Under the pieces are notes generated by a model that saw only the letters and a program-made list of their open reading frames with translations, was not told the DNA's origin and made no database searches. A stretch of 42,999 nt of DNA from Acidobacteriaceae bacterium. GTDB lineage: Bacteria; Acidobacteriota; Terriglobia; Terriglobales; Acidobacteriaceae. The translations under genes and the position numbers were made by a program. Positions 1-8,715 of this stretch are shown here, one piece after another. Within the stretch, counting starts at the first letter, position 1. Every line of letters begins with the position of its first letter. The stretch is from assembly GCA_003156805.1 (NCBI GenBank), contig PMHV01000039.1, positions 101,756 through 144,754 of the forward strand. The letters run 5' to 3'.

Positions 1-1548
1 CTGCTGGGCAACGGGGACGGAACCTTCCGGCTCGGCGGGACCTACGCAGCGGGCGTCCAGTTGCTTTACATTGCTGCCGCCAGCTTCAGGCGCAACGGTA
101 TTCTCGACCTCGTCGTGGGCGATTCCCTCAGCAACGACGTCTACGTCCTGCTCGGCAACGGCGACGGAACATTTCAGCCTGCCGTTCCTTATCCCACCAG
201 CGGCAATCCTTTCGCGGTCAGCACCGGCGACTTCAACGGCGACGGCAAGCCCGATATCATCGCTCTCGCCAGACCGGCCTCCGAATGCGCCTGCATCGAG
301 GTGCTTCCGGGCAACGGCGACGGAACCTTTGGAACCGCGATCATTACCCCAGTGCCATACAACATCGACGGCTACGCCTTTGCGGCGGGGCGCTTTAATG
401 ACGACAGCAAGCTCGACGTGGCCGTCTCGGGCGCCTTCGGATCGGGCGCCCAGGTGGACATCCTCCTCGGCCATGGCGACGGCCTTTTTCGCGCCGACGG
501 CTACTACGAGGTTCTCGGAAGCCCGGAGTCGGTGGTCGTGGCAGACTTCAACGGCGATGGCAGAGCCGACCTTGCGGTGGGCAATCTGGCGGGGGAAAGC
601 GTCAGCGTGCTGCTGGGCAATGGAGACGGCACGTTCCAGCAGGCCGCCAATTACGCTACCCAGTATCCCTCGTGGCTTATCGCCGCCGACCTCGATGGCG
701 ATGGCAAGATTGACCTGGCTGCCTCGAATGGCGGAGAACTTGGCATCCCGGCCGGAGTCAGCGTGCTGAAGGGCAACGGCGACGGCACCTTCCAGCCGGG
801 CGTGTTCTACCAGGCTGGCCGGGAACAGGTGAGCTATGTGGCCGCCGGCGACTTCAACGGCGACGGGCGTCCCGATCTTGTGGTCGCCGACTTCATCGAC
901 GAATCGGTCATCACCCTGCTCAATACCGGCGTTGTCAGCTTCTCGCCAACCACTCCGGTGAACTATCCTTTTCAGGTTCTCGGCACGACCAGCCCGGCCC
1001 AGACCGTAACGCTGACCAACACCGGCACATCCGCGCTCACCATTTCGGCGATGAAAACCACCGGGCCGTTCGCCACCAGCTCCACCTGCGGATCGAGCGT
1101 CGCGCCGGGTGCGCAGTGTGCCCTGAGTGTGAGGTTCTCGCCCACGGTCCTGGGCGCGGCGAGCGGGCTGATTTCGATTCGCGATAGCGCTTCGTCGAAG
1201 CCGCAGGTCATCGAGATCACCGGCGCGGGAACCGTGGTCGGGATTTCCCCGCTCTCGCTCAACTTTGGCACGCAGGCGGTCGGCAGCAAAAGCGCTCCGC
1301 AAAAAGTTCAGCTCACCAACACCGGCACTACCACTTTGAGCATCACCCAACTCATCGACAGCGGAAATAACCCGGACGACTTCCCCCAGACCACCAACTG
1401 CCCCAAATCGCTCGCCACAAAGGCCAGTTGCACGGTGACCATAACCTTCGAGCCGAAAAAAACAGGCGCCTGCACCGGAACACTCAGCATCACCGACAAC
1501 GGCGGCGGCAGCCCGCAAACCGTCCCTCTCACCGGCACCGGTGACTAA
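1..1548 (+). CDS. FG-GAP/VCBS repeat protein with two C-terminal ASH (choice-of-anchor D) domains, 5' partial
   Basis: The reading frame is open from base 1, so the start lies outside the window; 515 residues are visible. Residues 1 to about 310 hold repeated FG-GAP units with the signature LLGNGDGTFQ followed by DFNGDGKPD-like calcium-binding loops, which in this family build a beta-propeller. Two ASH-like immunoglobulin-fold domains follow, at about 311-410 and 413-515, each with the pattern VTLTNTGT..L.I and C...(A)PGA.C.(L)SVRF. The family is usually secreted or surface exposed and used for adhesion or matrix binding. No signal peptide can be seen because the N-terminus is missing, and there is no C-terminal anchor: the protein ends in a plain TGTGD. 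The ligand cannot be told from sequence. Confidence 0.9.
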   Translation: MLGNGDGTFRLGGTYAAGVQLLYIAAASFRRNGILDLVVGDSLSNDVYVLLGNGDGTFQPAVPYPTSGNPFAVSTGDFNGDGKPDIIALARPASECACIEVLPGNGDGTFGTAIITPVPYNIDGYAFAAGRFNDDSKLDVAVSGAFGSGAQVDILLGHGDGLFRADGYYEVLGSPESVVVADFNGDGRADLAVGNLAGESVSVLLGNGDGTFQQAANYATQYPSWLIAADLDGDGKIDLAASNGGELGIPAGVSVLKGNGDGTFQPGVFYQAGREQVSYVAAGDFNGDGRPDLVVADFIDESVITLLNTGVVSFSPTTPVNYPFQVLGTTSPAQTVTLTNTGTSALTISAMKTTGPFATSSTCGSSVAPGAQCALSVRFSPTVLGAASGLISIRDSASSKPQVIEITGAGTVVGISPLSLNFGTQAVGSKSAPQKVQLTNTGTTTLSITQLIDSGNNPDDFPQTTNCPKSLATKASCTVTITFEPKKTGACTGTLSITDNGGGSPQTVPLTGTGD

Positions 1549-1876
1549 GCTGTCTCATAGATTGGAGAAGCTGCCACCAGCGAGTTTTCGAGGGTGAATG
1601 CAAAACAATTCCGCCGACATCGAATGGTTTCGTTGCCAGGCCGCTGGATCGTCACGAGTGTGAGCGATTCCACAGGAAATCCACAGCGGCGTGTGACATC
1701 CGACCTTGCCCGCGCCATTTCAATTGCGCGATCATGATCGAGGCCGAGACGGTGCGCACTACCCGAATTGCCTCGCCCTAAGTCATTTGTTCTCTAGATT
1801 TTGACCTCTAAGTTCTTTGCCATCTAAATTTTGCCACACCCTTTTTGCGAAACCCGCGCCTGGCAAGCCATTCAGA

Positions 1877-1894
1877 GGGGTGGGGGAGGGGGGG
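1877..1894 (+). other. Candidate G-quadruplex run
   Basis: The + strand reads G4, T, G5, A, G7 without interruption. The last run can be split into two G3 tracts, giving four tracts with one-base loops, which fits the general intramolecular G-quadruplex pattern. It lies about 300 bp upstream of the exported protein gene at 2196. Confidence 0.5.
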
Positions 1895-2061
1895 TACCCT
1901 GCATTCACACAATGTTTCCCAAACCGGGAACAGCGCCGCACAGGTTTATTTCAGCGAGAAATCCACAACTCGACGCCGGTCTCGCATGGGCTGTCTGGAT
2001 CACGGCACCCGCCATCACCGGGCGCCATCCCGAGCGCAGCCGTTCTTCAGGCGGAGCGAGA

Positions 2062-2084
2062 GCCTGCCCTGAGCGAAGCCGAAG
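2062..2084 (+). repeat. Dispersed repeat, copy 1
   Basis: The sequence begins GCCTGCCCTGAGCGAAGC and then continues CGAAG. The same 18 bases recur inside alaS at 38827-38844, followed there by GAAGGGG. CAGGC at 2049-2053 can pair with GCCTG at 2062-2066 to form a small hairpin. It resembles the short interspersed REP-like elements common in acidobacterial genomes; that family assignment is from memory. Confidence 0.6.
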
Positions 2085-2195
2085 AGGACCTCGCACGCAT
2101 CGCCACGGTGCCGAAAGCGAAAGCCGCTTTCCCATTTCCTTTCACTGAAGCGTATGATCCTCCCGCCGTTAAATTACTCAGTTCAGGAGAGGACC

Positions 2196-2627
2196 ATGAA
2201 GAAGCCGTGCGGTCTAGTCGTTTTTCTGCTGTTGCTCGCGCCGTCGTTGTTCGCGCAGGAGCATTACACCGAAGGTCCCATCTGGCGCATTCAGTTGATC
2301 CGAGTGAAACCCACACACATGGATGAGTACCTCACCAGCCTGCGCAAGTCCACCAAACCGCTCATCGAGGAAGAGAAGAAGGAGGGGCTCATCATGGACT
2401 ACAAGGTCTTCTTCAAAGAGACCAAGAACAGCCCGGATGATTGGGATATCTGTGTGGCCATCCAGTACAAGAACTACGCTGCCCTGGACGGCCTGTCGGC
2501 AAAGGGCGAGATGGTTCGCGACAAGATCCTGGGTGGCAAAGCTCCGGCTCAGCAACTGAACGAGAAGCGCTCCGAAATCCGCGAGATCGTCAGTTCGGAA
2601 CTCTTGCAGGAAGTGTTCCTGAAGTAG
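2196..2627 (+). CDS. Small exported protein of unknown function
   Basis: The protein has 143 residues. The ATG at 2196 was chosen over an upstream in-frame codon because it follows a good ribosome site (AGGAGAGG, about 2185-2192) and starts a clean signal peptide: MKK, a leucine-rich core, then LFA-Q, predicting cleavage near residue 20. The mature part (EHYTEGPIWRIQLIRVKP..MDEYLTSLRK) looks like a small alpha/beta fold of the dimeric ABM/NIPSNAP kind, with alternating strands and an amphipathic helix; this is a fold guess only. It stands alone, between a gene-poor gap and a strong terminator. The substrate and role are unknown. Confidence 0.85.
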   Translation: MKKPCGLVVFLLLLAPSLFAQEHYTEGPIWRIQLIRVKPTHMDEYLTSLRKSTKPLIEEEKKEGLIMDYKVFFKETKNSPDDWDICVAIQYKNYAALDGLSAKGEMVRDKILGGKAPAQQLNEKRSEIREIVSSELLQEVFLK

Positions 2628-2644
2628 CCATGCGAAGCGGTACG

Positions 2645-2673
2645 GGCCGGGCGATGCGCCCGGCCGTTTTCTT
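2645..2673 (+). terminator. Intrinsic terminator
   Basis: A perfect 9-bp stem, GGCCGGGCG (2645-2653) and CGCCCGGCC (2657-2665), with a 3-base ATG loop is followed by GTTTTCTT. It sits 18 bp after the stop of the small exported protein gene and would insulate it from the convergent mbfA. Confidence 0.85.
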
Positions 2674-2693
2674 GGCCTGCGGCAAGAATTGTT

Positions 2694-3650
2694 TCAGGAG
2701 CGTCCAATCAGCACTCCGGTGATGAACACCAGCACTCCGCCAAGCCCAACCTGAAGCGCCGCCGAAACCAACGGAGTATCCATATAACGGCGGCGGATCC
2801 AGGTGATCACTCCCAGCTCGGCGATCACAACCGCTCCGGCGGCCCACAATGCGGCGCGGAAGTCGTGCAGCAGAAAAGGCAGCGTATGTCCAATGCCGCC
2901 GAGTCCGGTCATCGCCCCGCAGATCACGCCGCGAACCCAGGGATGCCCGCGCCCAGTCAGGCTGCCGTCATCGGAAAGCGCTTCGGCGAATCCCATGCTG
3001 ATGCCCGCGCCGGCCGAAGCGGCGAGACCCACGAGGAACGCGTCATTGGTGCTGTGCGTGGCGAATGCGGCGGCAAAGACGGGCGCAAGCGTCGAAACCG
3101 AACCATCCATCAGGCCGGCCAAGCCCGGTTGCACGATCTGCAAAACGAAGAGACGGCGTTGCGCCCGCTCTTCGTCTTCCTTGACGTTGGCCGGAAGGTT
3201 CTCTTTGTCCAGTTCCTGCGCGCGCTCTTCGTGCTCGCGTTCTTCATTGATGAGATCGTCGAGCAATTGGCGGATGCTGGCGTCTTGCGTGCGCGCGGCG
3301 GCTTTTTCGTAGAAGCGGCGGGTTTCCACTTCGAGTGTGCTGGCTTCTTTGCGGACCGCATCGATGCGCAGTGGACGGGTGAGCCACAGGGCGGGCCGCG
3401 CGACAAATCCGCGAACGTCCTGCCGGCGGATCAAAGGAATGTGTTCGCCAAATTTTTTCTGGTAAAGCTCGATCAGCCGGCGGCGGTGTCCGGATTCCTC
3501 TTCGCGCATGCCCTCGAACATGGCGGCAGATGCCGGATAGTCTTGCCGCAGGCCCTCGGCAAAATCGGCATAAACCCGCTCGTCTTCCTCTTCAAGAGAG
3601 ATGGCAAACGCCAGAACCTCACGTTCAGTCAGTTCGTGGAATTTTTTCAT
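2694..3650 (-). CDS. mbfA: MbfA-type ferritin-like/VIT1 membrane iron transporter
   Basis: The protein has 318 residues, the usual MbfA length. The N-terminal half (about 8-150) is a ferritin-like (erythrin) four-helix domain with candidate di-iron ligands at E20/E21, E50-E52 with H55 (REEESGH), E107/E109 and the EEREHEE block at 136-142. The C-terminal half (about 165-318) is a VIT1/CCC1 domain with the [15 protein letters not shown] entry and about five hydrophobic helices. Characterised MbfA proteins export iron across the inner membrane and protect against iron and peroxide stress. The gene is divergent from rapZ with only 77 bp between the starts, so the two promoters share that space. 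No clear Irr or Fur box was seen. Confidence 0.9.
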   Translation of the reverse strand: MKKFHELTEREVLAFAISLEEEDERVYADFAEGLRQDYPASAAMFEGMREEESGHRRRLIELYQKKFGEHIPLIRRQDVRGFVARPALWLTRPLRIDAVRKEASTLEVETRRFYEKAAARTQDASIRQLLDDLINEEREHEERAQELDKENLPANVKEDEERAQRRLFVLQIVQPGLAGLMDGSVSTLAPVFAAAFATHSTNDAFLVGLAASAGAGISMGFAEALSDDGSLTGRGHPWVRGVICGAMTGLGGIGHTLPFLLHDFRAALWAAGAVVIAELGVITWIRRRYMDTPLVSAALQVGLGGVLVFITGVLIGRS

Positions 3651-3689
3651 CGCGACCTAGCTTACCTGTCTGGGCCGGGCGGAGACAAA

Positions 3690-3720
3690 TTGAACCAACC
3701 TCCGCCTTCGATGCTACTAT
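3690..3720 (+). promoter_or_regulatory. Putative rapZ promoter
   Basis: TTGAAC (3690-3695) and TACTAT (3715-3720) are separated by 19 bp. Transcription would start at about 3727, right at the rapZ ATG (3728), which also lacks a Shine-Dalgarno sequence. This suggests a leaderless mRNA. It is an inference from spacing only. Confidence 0.4.
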
Positions 3721-3727
3721 CCAGTGC

Positions 3728-4681
3728 ATGAAGCCTCGAAAATCTTCCGGCGAGTCCAAGGGGCTGGGCCGCGACCGCGGGCGCAAACTTGCGGGGAAGA
3801 AACCGTCGCGCACTCACGACGGGGCGCAATCTCCCGAGCTCGTAATCATCACCGGGCTAAGCGGCTCAGGCAAGGCCTCTGTGCTGAAAGCGTTCGAGGA
3901 CTTGGGCTACTACTGCGTCGACAATCTTCCGGTGGAATTGATTCCGCGTTTTGCGGAGATGGCGGTGCAGTCGGGCGAGATCCGGCGCACGGCGCTGGTG
4001 GTGGATGTGCGCGAAGGCGCGCAACTGGACCAGCTACCCGGAATCCTGAAATCGGTGCGGCGCATGATTCCGACCAAGGTGGTTTACCTGGAAGCCGCCG
4101 ACGCCGTGCTGCTGCGGCGCTTCAGCGAGACGCGACGCCCGCATCCATTGGGCACGGACGCGCCGGTGAAAGCCGCGCTCAAGGCCGAACGCCGCCATCT
4201 CAGCAGCATTCGCGCGCTGGCGGATTTCGTCATCGATACTTCCAAATTCAACGTTCACGAACTGCGAGCGCTGGTGACTGAGCGTTTCCGCAAGCAATCT
4301 CCGGAGCAGAGCATTCTGGTTTCGTGCGTGAGCTTTGGATTCCGCCACGGCGTGCCCGAGGACGCGGACCTGGTTTTCGATGTGCGGTTCCTGCCGAACC
4401 CGCATTTCGTGCCGGAGTTTCGGCCGCTGACGGGACGCCATGCGCGCGTAGCCAAATACATCCGGTCATTTCCGCAGACGCAGGAATTTATCCAGCGGAT
4501 TTCCGATCTGCTGGTTTATCTGTTGCCGCACTACATCCACGAGGGCAAGAGCTATCTGACCATCAGCTTCGGATGTACCGGAGGCCAGCATCGCTCGGTG
4601 ATGATTGCAGAAGATGTGGGCAAGCGCCTGAACAAAGCCGGATACCGCGTGAAGGTTCTACACCGGGATATGCCGAGGTAA
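3728..4681 (+). CDS. rapZ: RapZ/YvcJ-family nucleotide-binding protein
   Basis: The protein has 317 residues from ATG 3728. A basic, low-complexity N-terminal extension (residues 1-35) precedes the P-loop domain, which starts VIITGLSGSGKASVLKAFEDLG and continues to the conserved YYCVDNLPVELIP. The C-terminal domain carries the RapZ hallmarks SFGFRHGVPEDADLVFDVRFLPNP and GCTGGQHRSV. In enterobacteria RapZ guides RNase E to the GlmZ small RNA in response to glucosamine-6-phosphate; in Firmicutes YvcJ binds and hydrolyses nucleotides. The role in Acidobacteriota is not known. The residue after the Walker A lysine (K49) is A50 rather than Ser/Thr, with S51 next. No PTS or Hpr kinase gene is nearby. 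Confidence 0.93.
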   Translation: MKPRKSSGESKGLGRDRGRKLAGKKPSRTHDGAQSPELVIITGLSGSGKASVLKAFEDLGYYCVDNLPVELIPRFAEMAVQSGEIRRTALVVDVREGAQLDQLPGILKSVRRMIPTKVVYLEAADAVLLRRFSETRRPHPLGTDAPVKAALKAERRHLSSIRALADFVIDTSKFNVHELRALVTERFRKQSPEQSILVSCVSFGFRHGVPEDADLVFDVRFLPNPHFVPEFRPLTGRHARVAKYIRSFPQTQEFIQRISDLLVYLLPHYIHEGKSYLTISFGCTGGQHRSVMIAEDVGKRLNKAGYRVKVLHRDMPR

Positions 4682-4689
4682 GAGTAACC

Positions 4690-4801
4690 CAGTCGTCAGT
4701 GGTTGGTTGTTAGCCCTTGGTCGTTCTCTCTTTTTGCCGCAGGAAATCTGACGCTGGCCGGGTTGAGGCAGACCAGTCAACGACAAACAGCCAACGACAG
4801 C
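4690..4801. repeat. Degenerate inverted repeats of a GTCGTTGGT-type element
   Basis: The left arm (4690-4713, CAGTCGTCAGTGGTTGGTTG...) resembles the reverse complement of the right arm (4774-4800, ending in CAGCCAACGACAG). The arms are imperfect and about 60 bp apart. They fill most of the gap between rapZ and the ABC exporter and look like an old intergenic repeat rather than a terminator. Confidence 0.4.
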
Positions 4802-4871
4802 AGTAAAATAGGCCCTTGCAACGCACGCTCATCCCGATGGCAGCATGCGGCCTGCCCGCGGCCGGAGCCCC

Positions 4872-6731
4872 ATGCGCCAACTGACGCGGCTGGTCCGCTA
4901 CGCGCTGCCGTACTGGTGGCAGATTGCGTCGTCGGTTGCGCTCATGGCTGCGGTGGGCGCGCTCGATGCGTTCAAGTACCTGCTGGTGCGGCCGGTGTTT
5001 GATCGCGTACTGAATCCCGCGACGGGATCGAGGGATATTCAACTATTTGTCTTTCCGGTTACGCACCACCCAGTTTATTTGCAGGAGTTGGTGCCTTCGC
5101 GTTTCACCAATGCGTGGACCCTGGTCGCGGTCGCTCTGGTGGGATCGACGGTGCTCAAGGGGGTCTGCGACTACGCGGGCACGTATCTGGTGAATCACGC
5201 GGGCTTCGGCATGATCACCGACCTGCGCGACGATCTCTACAACGCCATCCTGCGGCGCTCGGCGGCTTTTTTTTCCAAGCACACCACGGGAACGTTACTC
5301 TCCGCTATCGTCAACGACGTGGAGCGCGTGCAGTACGCCATGTCCACGGTGCTGGCCGAACTGCTGCAGCAGTTTTTTACCTTCATTGCTGTGGCGGCGG
5401 TGGTTGTGATCCTGGGCGGAAAACTTGCCTGGGTGCTGTTGCTGTTCGTTCCCATAATCATTTACTCGTCGCGCAAGATCGGCTCGCGGGTGCGCAGCAC
5501 GACCCGGCACGGGCAGGACAAGCTGGCAGAGATCCAAAACATTTTGCACGAAACGATTACGGGCAACCGAATCGTGAAGGCATTCAATACCGAGAAGTGG
5601 GAGATTTCGCGGTTCCGCAATGCCGCGGGGCGGCTTTTCCGCGCCAACCTGCGTGCGGTGGCCGCTACCGCGATCAGTTCGCCGTTGATGGATATTTTTG
5701 GCGCCGCCGGAATTGCGCTTCTGCTGAATTTGGGCCGCGAGCAGGTCAAGCACGGGGAGATGACCCCGGGGATTTTTGTTGCCTTCATTACGGCTGTGTT
5801 CAGCCTCTACAATCCGGTGCGTAAGTTTGCCCAGTTCAACAATAATTTTCAGCAGGCGCTGGGGGCGTCGTCGGAGATTTTCAAGTTTATCGACATTGAA
5901 GACGACGTTCGCGAAAAGCCACAGGCGAAGCGGTTGCCGCCTTTTTCGCGCAGCGTGCGTTTCGATCACGTCGGCTTCGCGTATGCGAGCGAGGGCCAAA
6001 GCGAGGGCGAAGAAGCGCGCGACGTGTTGCGCAATATCGATCTCGAGGTGCGGTGCGGCGAAGTGCTGGCGGTTGTGGGATCGAGCGGAGCGGGCAAGAG
6101 CACGCTGGTCCATCTGATTCCGCGATTCTTCGATGTAACCGCGGGCCGCCTGCTGATTGATGGCCATGACGTGCGCGACGTCACGTTAGCCTCGTTGCGC
6201 GCGCAAGTCGGCATTGTCACCCAGGAGACGGTTCTATTCAATGACACGGTTCGCAATAACATCGCCTACGGCCGGCCGAACGTGCCGATGAAGGATGTTG
6301 AGGCCGCGGCACGGGCCGCGCTGGCGCACGAATTCATCCGCGCGCTGCCCGCGGGGTACGACACGCCGATTGGAGAGCGGGGGGTGCGCCTTTCGGGCGG
6401 GGAGCGTCAGCGGATTGCGATTGCGCGGGCGCTGCTGAAGAATGCTCCGGTCTTGATTCTGGACGAAGCTACTTCATCTCTCGACAGCGAGTCGGAAGCG
6501 CTGGTGCAATCGGCTTTGCACAATTTGATGACGGGACGTACCGTGTTCGTGATCGCGCACCGGCTTTCGACGGTGCGCCGCGCCGACCGCATTGTGGTGA
6601 TTGAAAACGGCGCCATCGCCGATGTGGGCTGCCACGAAGAATTGATGCACAAGCTGGGCACGTATCGCCGTCTCTACGAATTGCAGTTTGCCGATGTGGA
6701 CGCGCCGAAGCTGGGAGTGGCCCAGCCGTGA
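4872..6731 (+). CDS. MsbA-type ABC exporter (fused membrane and ATPase domains)
   Basis: The protein has 619 residues from ATG 4872, which has a GGAG just upstream; an in-frame ATG at 4845 would add nine residues (MRPARGRSP). The transmembrane domain (about 1-310) has six hydrophobic segments, beginning LPYWWQIASSVALMAAVGALDAF. The ATPase domain shows Walker A GSSGAGKST (403-411), a Q-loop in TQETVLF, signature LSGGERQR (about 507-514), Walker B VLILDEATSSLD (about 527-538) and the H-loop histidine near 563. Such half-transporters dimerise and flip lipids, typically lipid A core, across the inner membrane. The lipid A role is likely but not proven here; a multidrug exporter of the same family is the alternative. 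No lipid A gene is adjacent. Confidence 0.92.
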   Translation: MRQLTRLVRYALPYWWQIASSVALMAAVGALDAFKYLLVRPVFDRVLNPATGSRDIQLFVFPVTHHPVYLQELVPSRFTNAWTLVAVALVGSTVLKGVCDYAGTYLVNHAGFGMITDLRDDLYNAILRRSAAFFSKHTTGTLLSAIVNDVERVQYAMSTVLAELLQQFFTFIAVAAVVVILGGKLAWVLLLFVPIIIYSSRKIGSRVRSTTRHGQDKLAEIQNILHETITGNRIVKAFNTEKWEISRFRNAAGRLFRANLRAVAATAISSPLMDIFGAAGIALLLNLGREQVKHGEMTPGIFVAFITAVFSLYNPVRKFAQFNNNFQQALGASSEIFKFIDIEDDVREKPQAKRLPPFSRSVRFDHVGFAYASEGQSEGEEARDVLRNIDLEVRCGEVLAVVGSSGAGKSTLVHLIPRFFDVTAGRLLIDGHDVRDVTLASLRAQVGIVTQETVLFNDTVRNNIAYGRPNVPMKDVEAAARAALAHEFIRALPAGYDTPIGERGVRLSGGERQRIAIARALLKNAPVLILDEATSSLDSESEALVQSALHNLMTGRTVFVIAHRLSTVRRADRIVVIENGAIADVGCHEELMHKLGTYRRLYELQFADVDAPKLGVAQP

Positions 6732-6895
6732 ACGACAGGACGGAACGTCGCCGATTTTGAAAGGTCGATGGCCGGACGTTTGAGTCGCGTTCTCCTGTGA
6801 AAGCGACGATCTGCACGTTTTCACTTTGCCAGTTACGATTAAAGATGGGAAGTCCGAACTAGCTGAACAATCAGGATCGAGTATTCTAAGCTCTC

Positions 6896-7849
6896 ATGCC
6901 GATACGATCGATGACGGGTTTTGCGCAAGTAAATGGAGAAGTCAAGAGCCAATCCGAAAGAGGCTCCGGGCGACCGCCGAGCAGCGCGGGCGGGGACCAG
7001 GCCGACAATCACCGCCTGGCATTCTCGCTCTCATTGAAGTCAGTGAACCACCGCTTTCTGGACTTGCACTTCCGGCTGCCTTCGGGCACGGATTCGCTGG
7101 AGATGCAACTGCGGCGGCTGCTGAAAGAAAAAATCGCGCGTGGGCATGTCGAAGTTACGCTGAGCCTGGAGCGCGGAACCAGCGATACCTTTGCGCTGAA
7201 CCGTTCGCTGGTGGCAGGATATCTGGCGGCGTTTCAGGCGGCGGCGAGAGAGTTTGCGCTTTCGGCCGAGCCCGATCTCAACGCCATCTTGCGGATACCC
7301 GGTGCGCTGGATTCCGCCGCCGGCGCGCCGAATAGTGAAGATCTTGAACCGGCAGTGCTGGCCCGGGTGAACGAAGCTCTCGATCGTCTCAACCAGATGC
7401 GCGAGGAAGAAGGCCGAGGCATTGAGCGCGAATTGCGCCAGCGCATGGCTCACCTGCTGGAGGCGGTGCAAACCGTTCGGCAGCACCGGCGCGCCGCCTT
7501 GCAAGGCTACATGGAACGGCTGCAAACACGGCTTCAAGAATTGCTCGGTTCCAGCAGCGACAAGGAACGCGTGCTGCAGGAAGCTGCGCTGCTGGTGGAC
7601 CGGAGCGACATTCAGGAAGAAATCGTGCGGTTGGAAACGCATGTGCCGCACTTCCTCGCCTTGCTGGACCAGGATGGAGAAGTGGGCAAGAAGCTCGACT
7701 TTCTGCTACAGGAAATGAATCGCGAGGCGAACACGCTGCTTTCCAAGACGTCCGGTCTGGCCGGCGAAGCGCTGAAGATTACCGAAGCCGGGCTGGCGAT
7801 GAAGGCGGAAATCGAAAAATCGCGCGAGCAGGTGCAAAATCTGGAATGA
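6896..7849 (+). CDS. yicC: YicC family endoribonuclease-like protein
   Basis: The protein has 317 residues. The start is fixed by the family hallmark IRSMTGFA at the N-terminus (MPIRSMTGFAQ). Next come LSLKSVNHRFLDLHFRLP, the YicC N-terminal domain, and a DUF1732 C-terminus with EEIVRLETHVPHFLALLD and the highly conserved KLDFLLQEMNREANTLLSK. E. coli YicC is a metal-dependent endoribonuclease linked to decay of the small RNA RyhB. Between the first strand and SLSLKSVNHR there is an insertion of about 20 polar, Gly/Ser-rich residues (about 13-40) not usual for the family. The stop overlaps the gmk start by 4 bp (ATGA), so the two are translationally coupled. Confidence 0.93.
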   Translation: MPIRSMTGFAQVNGEVKSQSERGSGRPPSSAGGDQADNHRLAFSLSLKSVNHRFLDLHFRLPSGTDSLEMQLRRLLKEKIARGHVEVTLSLERGTSDTFALNRSLVAGYLAAFQAAAREFALSAEPDLNAILRIPGALDSAAGAPNSEDLEPAVLARVNEALDRLNQMREEEGRGIERELRQRMAHLLEAVQTVRQHRRAALQGYMERLQTRLQELLGSSSDKERVLQEAALLVDRSDIQEEIVRLETHVPHFLALLDQDGEVGKKLDFLLQEMNREANTLLSKTSGLAGEALKITEAGLAMKAEIEKSREQVQNLE

Positions 7850-8556
7850 GTACCGCCCTCCCCAAGCCGCTCGTGTTCATCATCTCGGCCCCATCGGGCT
7901 CGGGTAAATCCACGCTGGTGAATGAATTGCTGCAGTTGGTGGACGATCTGGATTTTTCGATTTCTTACACGACGCGTCCACCGCGCGGCAGCGAAGCCAA
8001 TGCGAAGCAGTATTACTTTATCAGCCGCGAGGAATTCGAGCGCATGGTTCAGGCTGACGAATTTCTCGAGTACGCCGATGTTTTTGGAAACTACTACGGC
8101 ACTGCACGACTTTTTTTGCAGGAGGCGGAACGGAAAAGACGCGACCTGTTGCTCGACATCGATGTGCAGGGGGCGGCGCAGATCCAACGCAAACTGCCCG
8201 ATGCCATCAGCATTTTTATCTTGCCGCCCGACCAGAAAACGCTGGAGTGGCGACTGCGCAAGCGGAGCGAAGACCGCGAGGAAGTGATCCAGCGGCGTTT
8301 GATCACGGCCAGCCGCGAGATTTGGAACTACGATAAGTACGACTACATTCTGGTGAACGACCGGCTGGAGGAATCTGTAGAGATCCTGGAAGGGATTGTG
8401 CGGGCGGAACGGCTGCGCCGCCTGGCGCGGCCGCTTTCGGGCGAAGAAAGCGCGAGGGTAGCAGCGGTGGAACGATGTCGCCTGCAAAACGCTCGCGAGC
8501 GCGTGCAACCCATTCTTGCCTCGTTTCGTGGCGCCGCGGGTTCGGGGAAGGTTTAG
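7846..8556 (+). CDS. gmk: Guanylate kinase
   Basis: The protein has 236 residues. Guanylate kinase phosphorylates GMP to GDP with ATP in the cytoplasm. The P-loop APSGSGKST is at residues 15-23. It is followed by the GMP-binding SYTTRPPR segment, the YYFISREEFERM helix, the EYADVFGNYYGT motif and LLDIDVQGAAQ. The C-terminal tail of about 30 residues (after EGIVRAERLRRLARPL) is longer than in E. coli. The start ATG overlaps the yicC stop. The yicC-gmk-rpoZ-coaBC order is widely conserved, which supports the call. Confidence 0.96.
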   Translation: MSTALPKPLVFIISAPSGSGKSTLVNELLQLVDDLDFSISYTTRPPRGSEANAKQYYFISREEFERMVQADEFLEYADVFGNYYGTARLFLQEAERKRRDLLLDIDVQGAAQIQRKLPDAISIFILPPDQKTLEWRLRKRSEDREEVIQRRLITASREIWNYDKYDYILVNDRLEESVEILEGIVRAERLRRLARPLSGEESARVAAVERCRLQNARERVQPILASFRGAAGSGKV

Positions 8557-8715
8557 AACGGTGGTAATCAGAATCAGTGGTTGAGCCGCCCCGCAGCGCT
8601 TGATTTCGTGGGAGAATAGTGAAGCGGTTCTTGGCGTCGCTGGCGAAAGAGCGAAGCGCACCAACATCCTGCAAATCCAAATCTTGCATCGGGTACTTAA
8701 GGTGGAGAGAACCTT

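Larger units (their letters stand above)
1549..2195. other. Gene-poor intergenic region with G-run and dispersed repeat
   Basis: This 647-bp gap follows the FG-GAP gene. Short overlapping frames exist on both strands, but none has a good ribosome site or recognisable protein. It holds T-rich direct repeats around 1788-1830 (TCTAGATTTTGACC and TCTAAATTTTGCC variants), a G-run at 1877-1894, and a copy of a short dispersed repeat at 2062-2084. No RNA gene was recognised. Confidence 0.6.

Noticed and set aside
1817-2326. 169-residue frame in the gap after the FG-GAP gene
   Set aside because: It contains low-complexity repeat sequence, lacks a ribosome site and overlaps the better-supported gene at 2196.
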